Part shown: positions 10,391-23,509 of the stretch, in pieces
Numbering within the stretch: the first letter of the stretch is position 1
Layout of the letters: each line of letters opens with the position of its first letter
From: Xestospongia muta
Taxonomy: Eukaryota; Porifera; Demospongiae; Haplosclerida; Petrosiidae
Reading direction: 5' to 3'
Assembly (NCBI GenBank): GCA_963693285.1
Contig: OY848923.1
Location: forward strand, 2,304,038 to 2,368,037
Length of the DNA stretch: 64,000 nucleotides
The notes under the pieces: generated by a model
Told to the model about the DNA's origin: nothing
Databases searched by the model: none
What the model saw: only the letters and a program-made list of their open reading frames with translations
Position numbers and translations under genes: made by a program

Positions 10391-13300
10391 ATGACACAAC
10401 AGTGGTTAATTGGAGCACTTGTTCTACTGATTATAGCACTAGGAGAGGCTATTACATTTGGTACTCTACCTTCTCTACCTACTACTGGTACAGTATATAC
10501 AATATCATACTATATGTTTATATTATAGTATTATATAGGTGTGAGACTTTATCTAAGTGATGGGAATAGAGTAATACCTAACTACTTTATGGTGAGAGGT
10601 AGTCAGTTTTATGATGTTGATATTAATGGTGATGGTCAAAATGATGGTATATGGTGTCAGAGTGCTCTCAATGAGAGTATGATAGGTGTCTGGTACTTAC
10701 CTAACGGATCACCAGTATCTACACAAAGTCGTGCCACTCCATTAGAATCATATCATACTAATGTCACTGGTCAAGTGGGTCTACTTAGACGTGGTGGGCT
10801 AGCTTCATTTGAGGGATTATATTCTTGTATTATTCCTAATGAAGAGGGAGTAAATCAGACACTATATGTTGCTACATACAGAGATAGTACATTTAATAAC
10901 ATTGGTGAGTTGTACATACTTATATTGTTCATAGTTCAAAACTAACCAATAATTTAGCTAAGCCTCAGTTATTATTTTAATTAGCTATTATAAGAACACA
11001 ATGACAATACGTAGAATACTTATCATAGTTAATAATTAAATTACTTGTCATTATAGTTTGTAATAGTACATTTTTGTTCTAATTAAATATTTGTGTACAT
11101 TATATACCATATACTCATATAGGTGGTCCTATAGTGGTCCATAACAAATCTCTAACATTTACTTTACTCTCTACAAGAGATACTAATCCTCCAGTGTTCA
11201 CTCTCTACTTTAATGTCACAAGCACACCTCCTACAACAGTGACATGTTCTGTTAATGGCAATATATTTAATATTACTGAGAAAGAATTAAATCGTGTACC
11301 TGAAACATCTACTGATCCTATTGGAGTAGCAGTGACTGTTACTATTAGGAGGAGAGAAGCTGGTGAATATACTTGTACTGTAAGTACAGGTTCATCAATA
11401 AAATCATTTCCTACTGCTACTACTCCTGGTATCAATATTAGTGGTAAGATATTAATTTATGTTATATATAATGTTGTCATTACAATCACTAGTAACTGAT
11501 ACACCTACTAACCTGACATATATCAGAACTGGTCTAACATCAGCTCTACTTACCTGGTCACCTCCCATTAATAACACTCCACCAGTAATAGGTTATGAGG
11601 TGTTCCTTGATATATCTAATGGTACAAGAGTTAGTATGGAGACAAATACTACAGAGCTAAATTTAAACTTTTTACGGCCTGATGTCAATTACACTGCATT
11701 TGTTGTAGCCTATGGAGGAGACTTACCTAGTGAATATAGTAGCGCTATTATTATGCCTCAATTACAAGGTAAATATTGCTATTATTAACATTCTATGATT
11801 ATTGTCATAATATAGTGCTATCACTGATTACTATCATTACTTCCACTGGTACTGCTGTTGTAGGAGAGAGCTATTCTGTAGTGTGTTCAGTAAATCTGGA
11901 TGATAACTTCTATAATATTGTTGTAAATACCACTATAATCAAGATTGGAGAAGGTGGGGTTAATTCTTCTGTCACCTCTGGAGATAGCAGTGTATCTATA
12001 TCCTACACTCCACTGATGACATCACATAGTGGACAGTATCAATGTATAGTAAACATCAGTCAGATTGATATCAATTACCAAGTCTCTTATATTGAAACTT
12101 TCACAATCAATACTGCTAGTAAGTTGTAATTTTTGTATGATATAATATAAGTGTCATGTAATAAATTACCAGATCATCAGTTCAATCCTTAAATTTCTTC
12201 ACTTTCAGTTCCACAACCAGTTCTTATTGTCTCTACTCATCATGTTGATCCAAGTTCACTAATAGAGGCAACATATCTTGATATAGTATGTAATATTAAC
12301 ATCAGTGATGCTGTCAATACTGGAGTCAGTGTTAATGTTGAGTGGTCTCATAATGGTAGTTCTCTTACTAATAACAGTAACTATATTATTAGTTCACTGA
12401 AAATGTTAGGAGCACACATGTACACTAGTACATTACATATTGAAAGTTTGAGTAATACTAGAGACAATGGTGCTATATACTCTTGTACTGTGAGTGTTCT
12501 ACCATCTCCTGTATCTTCTTATATTACTGGTAATGGAAAAAACAACAGTCTTATACTAAAAGTAACAGGTATAATACTTAATTGTACATATAGTAATAGT
12601 ATTATTGTTATTAATTAATTCATAATAGATTTCACTGCTGATCATGTCATAGTTGATATTCTATTTTCAACCACACCCACTGCTGGAGACCAGTTCACTA
12701 TGACATGTAATATCAGTACACCTGAAAGACTAGTACATGATTTTACTAGACTTGTAGTAATATGGAGTTATGATCTAGCTAGACTACAAAGAGTTGATGT
12801 AATTAACAGTGATACTACAATAAGAAATGTGACTAGAATTGGTAATCTTATCTTAAGTATTCTAATAATTAATCCAGTGAAGACATCTGATGGTAGAAGG
12901 TATTATTGTTCAGTGATATTTAATGATTTAGGAGTTAGTGATCACATGTTCAGAGATCTTAGTGTTCAAAGTAAGTAACTTATTATAAAATTAATAGAAT
13001 TATTTTTTTCCATAGTTCCTCCTCCCAGTATTGTTATCACAAACAATCCTTCATTTGGTCCTATATATGAGAGTACTAACTTCAACTTGACCTGTACTGG
13101 TACACTACCCAGTGTAGTAAACACAACAGTGTCAGCTACTGTAGTCTGGTTTGATCCTCAAGGCAATACTATACCTGTTGAATCACGACGTATGATCACT
13201 AATGTTACTAGTAATGGAAACAATGAGTTTGAGAGTACACTAGTGTTTTTACCAATTGATAATGGAGATCATAATAGTAACTTTAATGACACTGGAACAT

Positions 13301-16300
13301 ATACTTGTCAGATGACTATTAGTTCAAGTGATCCTTTAGTTATTAGTGGAATAAGCAATACTACTGACACAATAACTGTTCAATGTAAGTAATATTTACT
13401 TTTTTATAATGTTAGTTTTCTTTACTAGCTTTACCTGATATGCAGTTAAATATCTCTACTGTGGGTTCTAGTAAAGTAGGTCAAAACTTCAATATCACTT
13501 GTACAGTGAGAGTAGTGGAGAGATTAGTTGTCACACCAACAATTGAGATAATGAAAATGAACATTACAGACACATATTTACTACAAGACATAAACATTCC
13601 TTATACTGTTACCACTGATGATACTGGGTCTGAAACCAATTGGACAATAGTACTGAAACTAATAAGGTTTGAAGACAGAGGAAAGTATATATGTGAAGCT
13701 GATTTTAATGTTACTGGTGTTAATGGAACTGATGATCCAGCAACTGCTACTTATGATTTTCAGTCTAGAAAACAGGTCTATGAACTGATTGTTGAGTGTA
13801 CGTTAAACAATAATAATTGCACTATTGTATAAAGTATTTATTATTATGTTATAGTTTCTCCTGTAACTCCAAGTATATCTCAAAGTCATCAAGGAGTACT
13901 CTATGCTGGTACACAATTCTTTCTCAGATGTGTGATTACCTTTAATGATTTTGTGACAATACCTGTTATTGTGAGAAATCAATGGACAAGAAATGGCAGA
14001 GCTGTTCCCAATGATCTTTTAAATGATGCTACTATCACAGAAGGTCTCATACAAAAAGACTCTCTTCAATATGAAGCTACACTTTACTTCAATCCGTTGG
14101 ATAATACTGACGATAGTGGAGCCTATTTCTGCAATTTTGACATACTATCTAATATCAGTGACTATGAGTATGTAAGAAGCACATCAGCTAATGCTAGCAC
14201 TACTATTGCTGTACAAGGTATGTACTTTATTTTTATATCTGCTGTAGTCATAAAATGGACTCAATCATATACCCTCTTGTTTTCTTATAGCAATCTCATC
14301 TCCAATAATATACATTATGACAACTGGTATAGCCAGACCTGGTGAAAAGTATAACATTACTTGTACTGTTGAAGTCATTGATAGACTTATAGTGACACCA
14401 AATATTATATGGATCAAAGATAACATTAATACATCATTAGTATCTGATGATCTAAACACTATCAGTGTACCATCAGTACTTACTAATGTCTCAGATACTA
14501 TGTACTCTCTGTCACTGTTCTTCTCTTCACTAAATACCTTTGATGCTGGACAATATACATGTCAAGTTACCATCACAATAAATGAGATTAATGCCACAAT
14601 AACTAACTCTAGTGTACAAGACCTATCACTACAGAGTAAGTCTAAAATTATATGAAATGCTTCATTTTCTCTGATATAGTTCCTCAACCAGTTATTAATG
14701 TCTCTAGTTATCCTGTCAATACTAGTACACTAGTGGAGGGAACATATCTTGATATAATATGTACTGTTAGTATCAGTGATGCTATCAATACTGGAGTTAG
14801 TGTTGATGTTGAGTGGTCTCGTAATGGCAGTTTACCTCTTACTAATAACAGTGACTATACTATTAGTTCACTGACTGTGTTAGGATCACACATGTACACT
14901 AGTACATTACATATTAAAAGTTTGAGTACTACTAGAGACAATGGTGCTATGTACTCTTGTACTGTGAGTGTTCTACCATCTCCTGTTTCTTCTTATATTA
15001 CTGGTAATGAGAATAACAACAGTCTTATACTAAATGTGGCAGGTATAGTACTTAATTGTACATATACTAATAGTATTATTGATACTAATCAATTTATAAT
15101 AGATTTCACTGCTGATCATGTGATAGTTGACATCTTTTTTCCAACCACACCCACTGCTGGAGACCAGTTCACTATGACATGTAATATCAGTATACCTGAG
15201 AGACTAGTACATGATCTTGCTAGACTTGCAGTAATATGGAGTTATGATCTAGCTAGAGAACGAAGAGTTTATATCATTAACAGTGATGCTACAATTGGAA
15301 ATGTGACTAAGATTGGTAATCTTATCTTGAGTACTCTAACATTACATCCAGTGAAGACTTCTGATGGTAGAAGGTATTATTGTTCAGTGGTATTTAATGA
15401 TTTAGGAGTTAATGATCATGTAATGAGAAATGTTTATGTTCAAAGTAAGTTATTTGTAAGGAAAATTAAATATAATATTATCAATATGCTTTCCACAGTT
15501 CCTCCACCCAGTATTAGTATTGTGCGTAGTCCTTCAACTGGACCTATCTATGAGAGTACTAACTTCAACTTGACTTGTACTGGTACATTACCCAGTGTAG
15601 TGGACACAATAGTGTCAGCTACTGTAGTCTGGTTTGATCCTCAAGGCAATACTATACCTGTTGAATCACGACGTATGATCACTAATGTTACATGTAATGG
15701 AAACAATGAGTTTGAGAGTACAATAGTGTTTCTACCAATTGATAATGGAGATCATAATAGTAACTTTAATGACAGTGGAACATATACCTGTCAGATGACT
15801 ATTAGTTCAAGTGATCCTTTAATTATTAGTGGAATAAACAGTACTACTGACACAATAACTGTTCAATGTAAGTAATATTTGTTTACATAATGTTAGTTTT
15901 TTCTTTACTAGCTTTACCTGGTATGCAGTTAACTATATCTACTGTGGGTTCTACTGAAGTAAATCAAAGTCTTAATATCATTTGTACTGTGAGAGTAGTG
16001 GAGAGATTAGTTGTCCAACCAACAATTGAGATAATTAAAATGAATGCTACAGATATATATTTACTACAAGATATAAATATTTCCTATATTGTAACCGTTG
16101 ATGATACTGGGTCTGAAACTAATTGGACAATAATACTGGAACCTGTGAGGTTTGAAGACAGAGGAGTGTATATGTGTAAAGCTGATTTTAATGTGACTGG
16201 TGTTAATGGAACTGATGATTCAGCAACTGCTACTTATGATGCTCAGTTTACTACAGAGGACTATGAACTGATTGTTGACTGTGAGTTACATAATAACAAT

Positions 16301-19300
16301 TACACTATCATATTAAGTAATTGTTATTATTTTGTAGTCCCTCCTGTGATACCAAGCATCTCTCAAAGTCATCAGGGTGCACTGTATGCTGGTACATCTT
16401 TCTTTCTCAGATGTGTGATTACATTGAATGATCTTGTGACAATACCTGTTATTGTGATAAATCAATGGACAAGAAATGGCATATCTGTTCCTAGTGGTCT
16501 TTCAAATGATGTTACTATCACAGATGATCTCATGCAAAATGGTTTTCTTCAATATGAAGCTACACTTCACTTCAATCCATTGGATAATACTGATGATAGT
16601 GGAGAGTATTCCTGTATTTTTAATATACTATCTAATATCAGTGACTATGAGTATGTAAGGAATACATCAGTCAATACTAGCACTACTATTACTGTACAAG
16701 GTACATTGTATTTAATTCATTTACACTGTATGTAATTTTTTATTGCAATCATAAAATGGACTCAATCATATGTTTAATTCAATCTTTTTCTTATAGCAAT
16801 CTCATCTCCAATAATGTACATTATGACAACTGGTATAGTCAGACCTGGTGAAGAATATAACATTACTTGTACTGTTGAAGTTATTGACAGACTTATAGTG
16901 ACACCAACTATTATATGGATCAAAGATAGTGTTAATACATCATTAGTATCTGATGATCTAAACACTATCAGTGTACCAACAGTACTTAGTAATATATCAG
17001 ATACATTGTACTCTCTGTCATTGTTCTTCTCTTCACTTAATACCTCTGATGCTGGACAATATACATGTCAAGCTACCATCACAGTAAATGAGATTAATGT
17101 CACAGTAACCAACACAAGTATACATAATCTATCATTGCAGAGTAAGTAATAAACGTAAAAATTATATTGATATGATTCTATGTCATTTAAGTTTTCACCT
17201 AATCCTAATAAACTCTGCTTTATTTTTCCTTATATAGTTCCCACTCCTAATTTAGATATTAGTCTATCAAGACAAAGTGACTATTTAGCTGGTAGTGAAC
17301 TGACTATTTCATGTGATATTACAATAGATCCTCATGTCAATACTCCCTTCATTATTAACACAATATGGGTAATGTTGGATGAGTTTAGAAGTGGAATGGA
17401 AACACAGCTAGACAATATGAGAACAGTCCTAAGAAATGGTTCTGGTAGTGGACAGTCAAGAATCTCACTTAATGATCCTTTAAAAACTGACTTCAACACT
17501 TATCAGTCTCAAGTTCAATTTAGTACTCTTAGTAGTTCAATGGACTCTGGTATATATACTTGTACTGTTTATGTGATACCCATGGCTGGTTATACTTACA
17601 TTAATGCAGCCAGTACTACTAATATCACTACTAACTTTACTGTTGTAGGTATGTACTTATTACTTTATTAATTATAATATTTGTTTGTGAATTCAAAAAA
17701 AGAGTGTTTTTATTATTGTCACATTTGTTTTCATGCAGACCCAGTTATTAGGGACTTTGCTACAAGACCAGACTCATTTCTAGGTCTGGTCACAACTTGT
17801 CCTGACTCAGATCCTTTTGATAACTTTACTCTTGTGTGTACTGCTAGTAAACCAGCTCTAGTGATACCAGCTCTTGAAGTGATCTGGCTACACAATGGTA
17901 CAGTACGTCAAGGTGTAGTTACCACTAAATATCATGACACTTATGTAATGAATACTCTGAGTTTTCCAACAACCTTTGCTAATGAATCTGGTACTTACAC
18001 CTGCATAGCTAAAATAAACATTTCTGAGTCTCATGATGTCATCTTAATAGAGAATACTACTGTCACTTTGAGATGTAAGTGAAATTGCATGAATGCTGTA
18101 TTACATTTAATATTTCGTATCATTATATCAATACAGCTCATAGAAATCCTTATTCAGTCATTGATGTAGCTTCAACAGTTGGACAGACTAACTGTATTAT
18201 TTACTTTACTATTTCATCCATTGCCTATACACCTGAGATATATCATATCAACTATATTGGTCTGGAATTACAGAATACTTTAACTACTAGTTCTAGTCTA
18301 GTGGGTACTAACAACATTACTGCTGTTAACTTGATGTATCAGATCATATTAACTGGTCTAGAAGAAGCTAACACTTATAACTTCACTGTTGTATCTACTA
18401 ACTGTATTGGTAATACTAGTAGTGAAACAATGAACTTTACTACTTTACCAGCTAGTAAGTGAATGATTTGATTTATATTTTTTTGCTTTATTTTAATTGT
18501 ACTTTCTTCAAATTTAGTACCAACTGCTCCTCCAAGAAATTTTATCAACACAACTTTCCTTTCACGTAGTGTTACATTAGACTGGGATCAACCAGTTAGA
18601 GTATATCAAAACGGAGAGATAGTAGGATATAAATTGACTTGTATACAAACCAATGGACCTCGAGTCTCTGGACTAACAGATACTCAGAGTTCTCCAGAGA
18701 CAACATTTACTATTCCAGTATTAGTACCATTTACTGAGTACACTTGTAGACTGTCATCCATTAATGTTGTGGGTGAAGGACCAGCAACACACTATACATT
18801 TAAAACAGCTCAAGATAGTAAGTTCACATCATAATATCAATTTTTTATTCTCCAAATAGGACCTGATAATGCTCCTCAAGGCTTTATTTCTATTTCAACC
18901 AAGACTGATGTGACATTTAACTGGAGACATCCAGCTAATCCTAATGGCATTATTACCCAATATAGATTATTTATTGTAGTTGATTTAGGTACTGACCTAT
19001 TTAGAAGCATTACTAGACTAGTTGATGTGACCCCTAACCACAATACAGTATCTATCACTGTTGATGGATTTTCACCCTATCAGAATTACACTGCTACTGT
19101 TTCAGCTACTACAGTAGTTGGATATGGACCTAGTGCTACTATTGAAGGAAGAACTGATCCTGATAGTAAGTATGTATCATTTACTATTCCATTTTACATA
19201 CATTTCTCTAGTATCATCTGAACCAGTTCTTATTGTTATACCAGTTATTATTAGTAATATTTTTGTTGTTAATACTATACCAGTAGTTAATGACACTGCT

Positions 19301-20548
19301 GTTAACCTTACTTGGTCTCCACCAATCACACCTAATGGATATATTAGTAGTTATAATATTGATATCACTGGTGGAGTTATTATGTCATTAACAGTTACTT
19401 CTGATCCTCAAGTACTTTCTTATACTGAAATAATTGGAGGACTACGTGAGTCCAATGCATTACTAACTAGTAAATGTATTGTCTCCACAGGTCCAGGTGT
19501 CCCTTACTATATAACAATTGGAGCAGTTAATGAACTAAGAGAAGGTAACATTACATCAGTTACTGTCTTCACTAAAACTGAAAGTAGGTACAATTAAAAT
19601 TTTTTTATTCATTCGTATATTGTTTTAGTCCCCAATATTAGCCCTAATAATATTGCATCACAAAGGTCCTTTGATGGTACTTCTATTTACATTGTATGGA
19701 GAAAAGTGTCACTAGAAGAAGCTAATGGTTTCTTTGAGTATATTATAGTATTAGATGTTGTCAATAGTAGACGCAGACAATCAAGTGATATAACTGTACA
19801 TGTTCCATTTAATAAGACATCTATCAATGTAACTGGTCTAAATCCTAATTTACAATATACACTTACTATGAGAATAGCAGTACAAAATGGAAGTGAAGTT
19901 ATAGAAGGACCTACAAGTACACCAATAAGGATTGATTCACCATGTGAGTTCTTCCTTATCAAGATATTTTGTACTTAACCTTTTTTAGTATCAACATCAT
20001 CTACTAATGGTAGTTCTAGTACTGGTTTAATAATTGGTCTAGTAATAACAACAGTAATTACACTAATTGTTATAATTATATTTGTATTGGTTGTTATCAT
20101 TTTTGTTAAAAGGAAGTCAAAGAAGTATACGTTTAAATCTAGGTAAACTATTCACATTATGCTTATTACCTAATATTATATCCATTTTATAGAGACAAGA
20201 CAGATGATTTTGCAATGACTATCAGATCAAGTCATAATATAATAAATAAATCTGCAACATTGTAAGTTGATGACAGAAAATATATAATATTAATACATTC
20301 TTTTATATTACTAACACAGTGCTGAGGAATCAATATATGAGAGTATTCCTGATGAACTGTCAGATTCTCCAGATTATGAGATACCAGTTGTTACTAATAC
20401 TGATCCACAAGACTCTGTAGTTACTACTGATATATCAGTGAATACTAACTCAGCTTATGCTGCAGCAAGATTTGGAGAGCTTGAGGCTCAGCAACCAGAC
20501 ACTTCTTATGCATATGTTAATGTCATTGCTGAAGGTAATTTCATATAA
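10391..20548 (+). CDS. Gene C, large Ig/FN3 receptor, apparently intact
   Basis: Twenty-eight exons: 10391-10487 (signal peptide), 10539-10904, 11123-11443 (Ig), 11493-11768 (FN3), 11816-12118, 12209-12568, 12629-12970, 13016-13384, 13429-13797, 13855-14217, 14291-14635, 14680-15042, 15103-15444, 15499-15867, 15912-16280, 16338-16700, 16797-17141, 17238-17648, 17739-18074 (Ig), 18137-18454, 18518-18817, 18860-19165, 19212-19445 plus 19491-19583, 19629-19943 (FN3), 19989-20142 (TM), 20193-20261 and 20320-20548. They sum to 8,427 nt, or 2,808 aa: 17 Ig and 6 FN3 domains. No frame break was found. Six consecutive Ig exons are duplicated in tandem. The start follows the conserved acceptor, and MTQQWLIGALVLLIIALGEA is a signal peptide. 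The tail has YESI, YEIP and YVNV. Probably a cell-surface recognition or adhesion receptor; partners unknown. Confidence 0.88.
12209..14635 (+). repeat. Six-Ig-exon cassette, copy 1 (gene C)
   Basis: Exons 12209-12568 to 14291-14635 align one-to-one with the next six exons: 360/363, 342/342, 369/369, 369/369, 363/363 and 345/345 nt. The offset is about 2.47 kb. Introns are similar too, so this is a genomic tandem duplication. D and E carry a single copy; B has only the first three exon types. Confidence 0.85.
14680..17141 (+). repeat. Six-Ig-exon cassette, copy 2 (gene C)
   Basis: Second copy of the cassette. The introns 15043-15102 (60 nt) and 15445-15498 (54 nt) are multiples of three without in-frame stops, so exons 12-14 form one uninterrupted 14652-15875 reading frame. 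I still call them introns because the paralogous introns in B and D contain stops and have good GT-AG ends. Confidence 0.8.
20320..20548 (+). other. Gene C cytoplasmic tail exon
   Basis: Contains IYESIPDEL, DYEIPVV and YAYVNV, one potential YxxP site and one YxN site. The second YDxP of gene A is missing. The preceding juxtamembrane exon has SSHNII, where A, B and D have a tyrosine. Confidence 0.8.
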
Positions 20549-20770
20549 TTATTTTTGCAAAATAATTTGAGGTATTTTTTATAGTCTATTGAAACATCTC
20601 GTTCACTAAGATTTGTTTTGTATCACTGTTTAATTTTTTTAAAATAGATTGTTTTATGTTTTTTTCAATATTTGTACATGTTTCTACTTTCCTTTTGTTA
20701 CCTTATATAACATATATATCTGTGTATTAAGTCAAAAATAAGAATTGATGCATATGACATTTTAAATATC
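20549..20770. other. 3' flank of gene C
   Basis: AT-rich 3' flank. The last half is close to the 3' flank of gene B (about 8150-8280). No gene seen. Confidence 0.55.
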
Positions 20771-21160
20771 ATGATATATGGTGTCAGAGTGTTCTTAATG
20801 AGAGTATGATAGGTGTCTGGTACTTACCTAATGGATCACCAGTATCTACACAAAGTGGTGCTACTCCATTACAATCATATAATACTAATGTCATTGGTCA
20901 AGTTGGTCTACTTAGACATGTTGGGAAAGGTTCATTTCAAGGACTATACTCTTGTATTATTCCCAATGAAGAGGAAGTAAATCAGACACTATACGTAGAT
21001 GTATGTAGAGATAGTACTTTTAATAACAGTGGTGAGTTGTATCTACTTGCATTATGCATAGAATTTGAAAGCAACAAGCCATGGCTTCACATAAAAGAAA
21101 TTTAATTATTATTTTATTTAAAATTCATATTTCATAGACAACTTTGTCCAAATTGTTATC
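20771..21160 (+). pseudogene. Fragment of the first Ig exon plus its intron
   Basis: The sequence starts abruptly inside the first Ig exon (reading WCQSVLNESMIGVWYLPNG) and continues through its GTGAGT donor into the following intron. It matches gene D 23760-24150 closely, including the intron stretch GAAAGCAACAAGCCA. There is no signal exon before it and no receptor exon until gene D, so it is a stranded partial duplication. Confidence 0.8.
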
Positions 21161-21389
21161 ATATATGAGTTTTTTTAGAATATATCTTGTTGATTTTGTA
21201 ACACTTACTTGTATATATTAACTCTACTTACAGGAAGATGAAACCAACCGTTGTTGATATAAGAACATGCTGCTATCATTGTTTGTCTAACAAATTATTT
21301 TCTTTTTATTTGATATGCTAAACTTCCAAGCAGTAGATATCTTTCAGGCGTTTTAAATTATGTGTATTACAATTAAGAGGAATTGAGAA

Positions 21390-21449
21390 TGATGTCATTA
21401 TGACGTCATAACTCTGCCTTATTGATGTCTACACAAGCTACAGAACTGT
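21390..21449 (+). promoter_or_regulatory. CRE-like promoter and 5'UTR donor of gene D
   Basis: TGATGTCA at 21390 and perfect TGACGTCA at 21401 precede a conserved ATTGATGTCTACACAAGCTA stretch and the donor AACT|GTAAGT at 21448. The matching acceptor CACTATAG ends at 23502, eight bases before the ATG. The implied 5'UTR intron is about 2.05 kb because it contains a satellite array. Confidence 0.6.
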
Positions 21450-21884
21450 AAGTGGTAATTTAACAATTCCTTCTTTGTAATTATAAAATTTAGAAACTTA
21501 ATCATAATGCTTTATTAATGCTACTAGTAAACAGAGTTACATTTTCATTTGCTTGTCATAGGTATTAGTGTTTTAGTAATATTGTTTAATTAAAGCCCTA
21601 TAAAATGTACCACTAACTCTACCTACAGAAATAACTCTGTTAAGTTTGTATAATCCTGCAAAGTGTACCACTAACACACCTACCATTATGATTATAGTTT
21701 TTAGTGAAGCTCAGATTGATAATAGTTTCATTAGTATCTTATTGATATCATTAGGACTTTTCAAATCTTTTATATATATCTATGTGAGTTTGAGCTTATT
21801 CTTATCAAATAGTCGGAAAAATGTTCATGGTTCATACTATAACTATATATATTTTCAAATGAAACCAAACTAGTAGGAGGTAAT
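21450..21884 (+). other. Start of the 5'UTR intron of gene D
   Basis: Shares GCTACTAGTAAACAGAG and downstream blocks with the equivalent introns of B, C and E. It lacks the MITE-like block seen in C and E. No coding exon is seen. Confidence 0.5.
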
Positions 21885-23195
21885 TGTTTATGTCAAATAA
21901 AAATATGTATTTCAATTGATAGTATATTAACAAATCTGTGCTTTTAACAACTCCAACTTCCTACATTATGTTACTAATTATATTATCAATGAGGGAGTAA
22001 CAAGTCTTAAGCGATATATAATGTTTGTGTGATGATGTTTATGTCAAATAATGTATTTCAATTGATAATATATTAACAAATCTGTGCTTTTAACAACTCT
22101 AACTTCCTACATTATGTTACTAATTATATTATCAATGAGGGAGTAACAAGTCTTAAGCGATATATAATGTTTGTGTGATGATGTTTATGTCAAATAATGT
22201 ATTTCAATTGATAATATATTAACAAATCTGTGCTTTTAACAACTCTAACTTCCTACATTATGTTACTAATTATATTATCAATGAGGGAGTAACAAATCTC
22301 AAACGATATAAATGTTTGTGTGATGATGTTTATGTCAAATAATGTATTTCAATTGATAATATATTAACAAATCTGTGATTTTAACAACTCCAACTTCATA
22401 CATTATGTTACTAATTATATTATCAATGAGGGAGTAACAAATCTCAAACGATATATAATGTTTGTGTGATGATGTTTATGTCACATAATGTATTTCAATT
22501 GATAATATATTAACAAATCTGTGCTTTTAACAACTCTAACTTCCTACATTATGTTACTAATTATATTATCAATGAGGGAGTAACAAATCTCAAACGATAT
22601 AAATGTTTGTGTGATGATGTTTATGTCAAATAATGTATTTCAATTGATAATATATTAACAAATCTGTGATTTTAACAACTCCAACTTCATACATTATGTT
22701 ACTAATTATATTATCAATGAGGGAGTAACAAATCTCAAACGATATATAATGTTTGTGTGATGATGTTTATGTCAAATAATGTATTTCAATTGATAATATA
22801 TTAACAAATCTGTGCTTTTAACAACTCTAACTTCCTACATTATGTTACTAATTATATTATCAATGAGGGAGTAACAAATCTCAAACGATATAAATGTTTG
22901 TGTGATGATGTTTATGTCAAATAATGTATTTCAATTGATAATATATTAACAAATCTGTGATTTTAACAACTCCAACTTCATACATTATGTTACTAATTAT
23001 ATTATCAATGAGGGAGTAACAAATCTCAAACGATATATAATGTTTGTGTGATGATGTTTATGTCACATAATGTATTTCAATTGATAATATATTAACAAAT
23101 CTGTGATTTTAACAACTCCAACTTCATACATTATGTTACTAATTATATTATCAATGAGGGAGTAACAAATCTCAAGTGATATATAATGTTTGTGT
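21885..23195. repeat. Nine-copy 145/146-bp satellite array
   Basis: Units begin near 21885, 22031, 22177, 22322, 22468, 22613, 22759, 22904 and 23050. Two variants alternate: 145 bp with CTGTGCTTTT and GATATAAATG, and 146 bp with CTGTGATTTT and GATATATAATG. Copies 3-8 therefore form a 291-bp higher-order dimer repeated three times. The unit contains a TTATCAATGAGGGAGTAAC segment related to single-copy sequence in the introns before C and E, so it was amplified locally. Confidence 0.9.
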
Positions 23196-23509
23196 GATGT
23201 TGATGTTTATATAAAATAGTGCTTGTATTTTAATTGATAATATATTAACTATAAATGTCCTCAACGTATTTGTGTTAACATTTGTGAGTATTAAACTATG
23301 ACACTTTTACACTAACTACATATAAAGCTACATGTTAAAAATGTGAATTTTATCTACATTGGTAATTTCTATAGTGCTAGAGTAATGGAGTGGAACAAAA
23401 ACAACAAATAACAATATCACATAATTGTAATATTATTATTAATATGAAAACTTTAAAATAACATAACAAAATTATTTTAATATAAACTTTTCCACACTAT
23501 AGTGTCACA

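Noticed and set aside
14652..15875. Single 407-aa exon
   Set aside because: Good GT-AG introns at the same positions as spliced paralogues; the extra residues fall between Ig domains. Kept only as a retention candidate.
21885..23195. Possible CRISPR array
   Set aside because: Units are contiguous 145/146-bp tandem copies without unique spacers, in an intron-rich animal locus.
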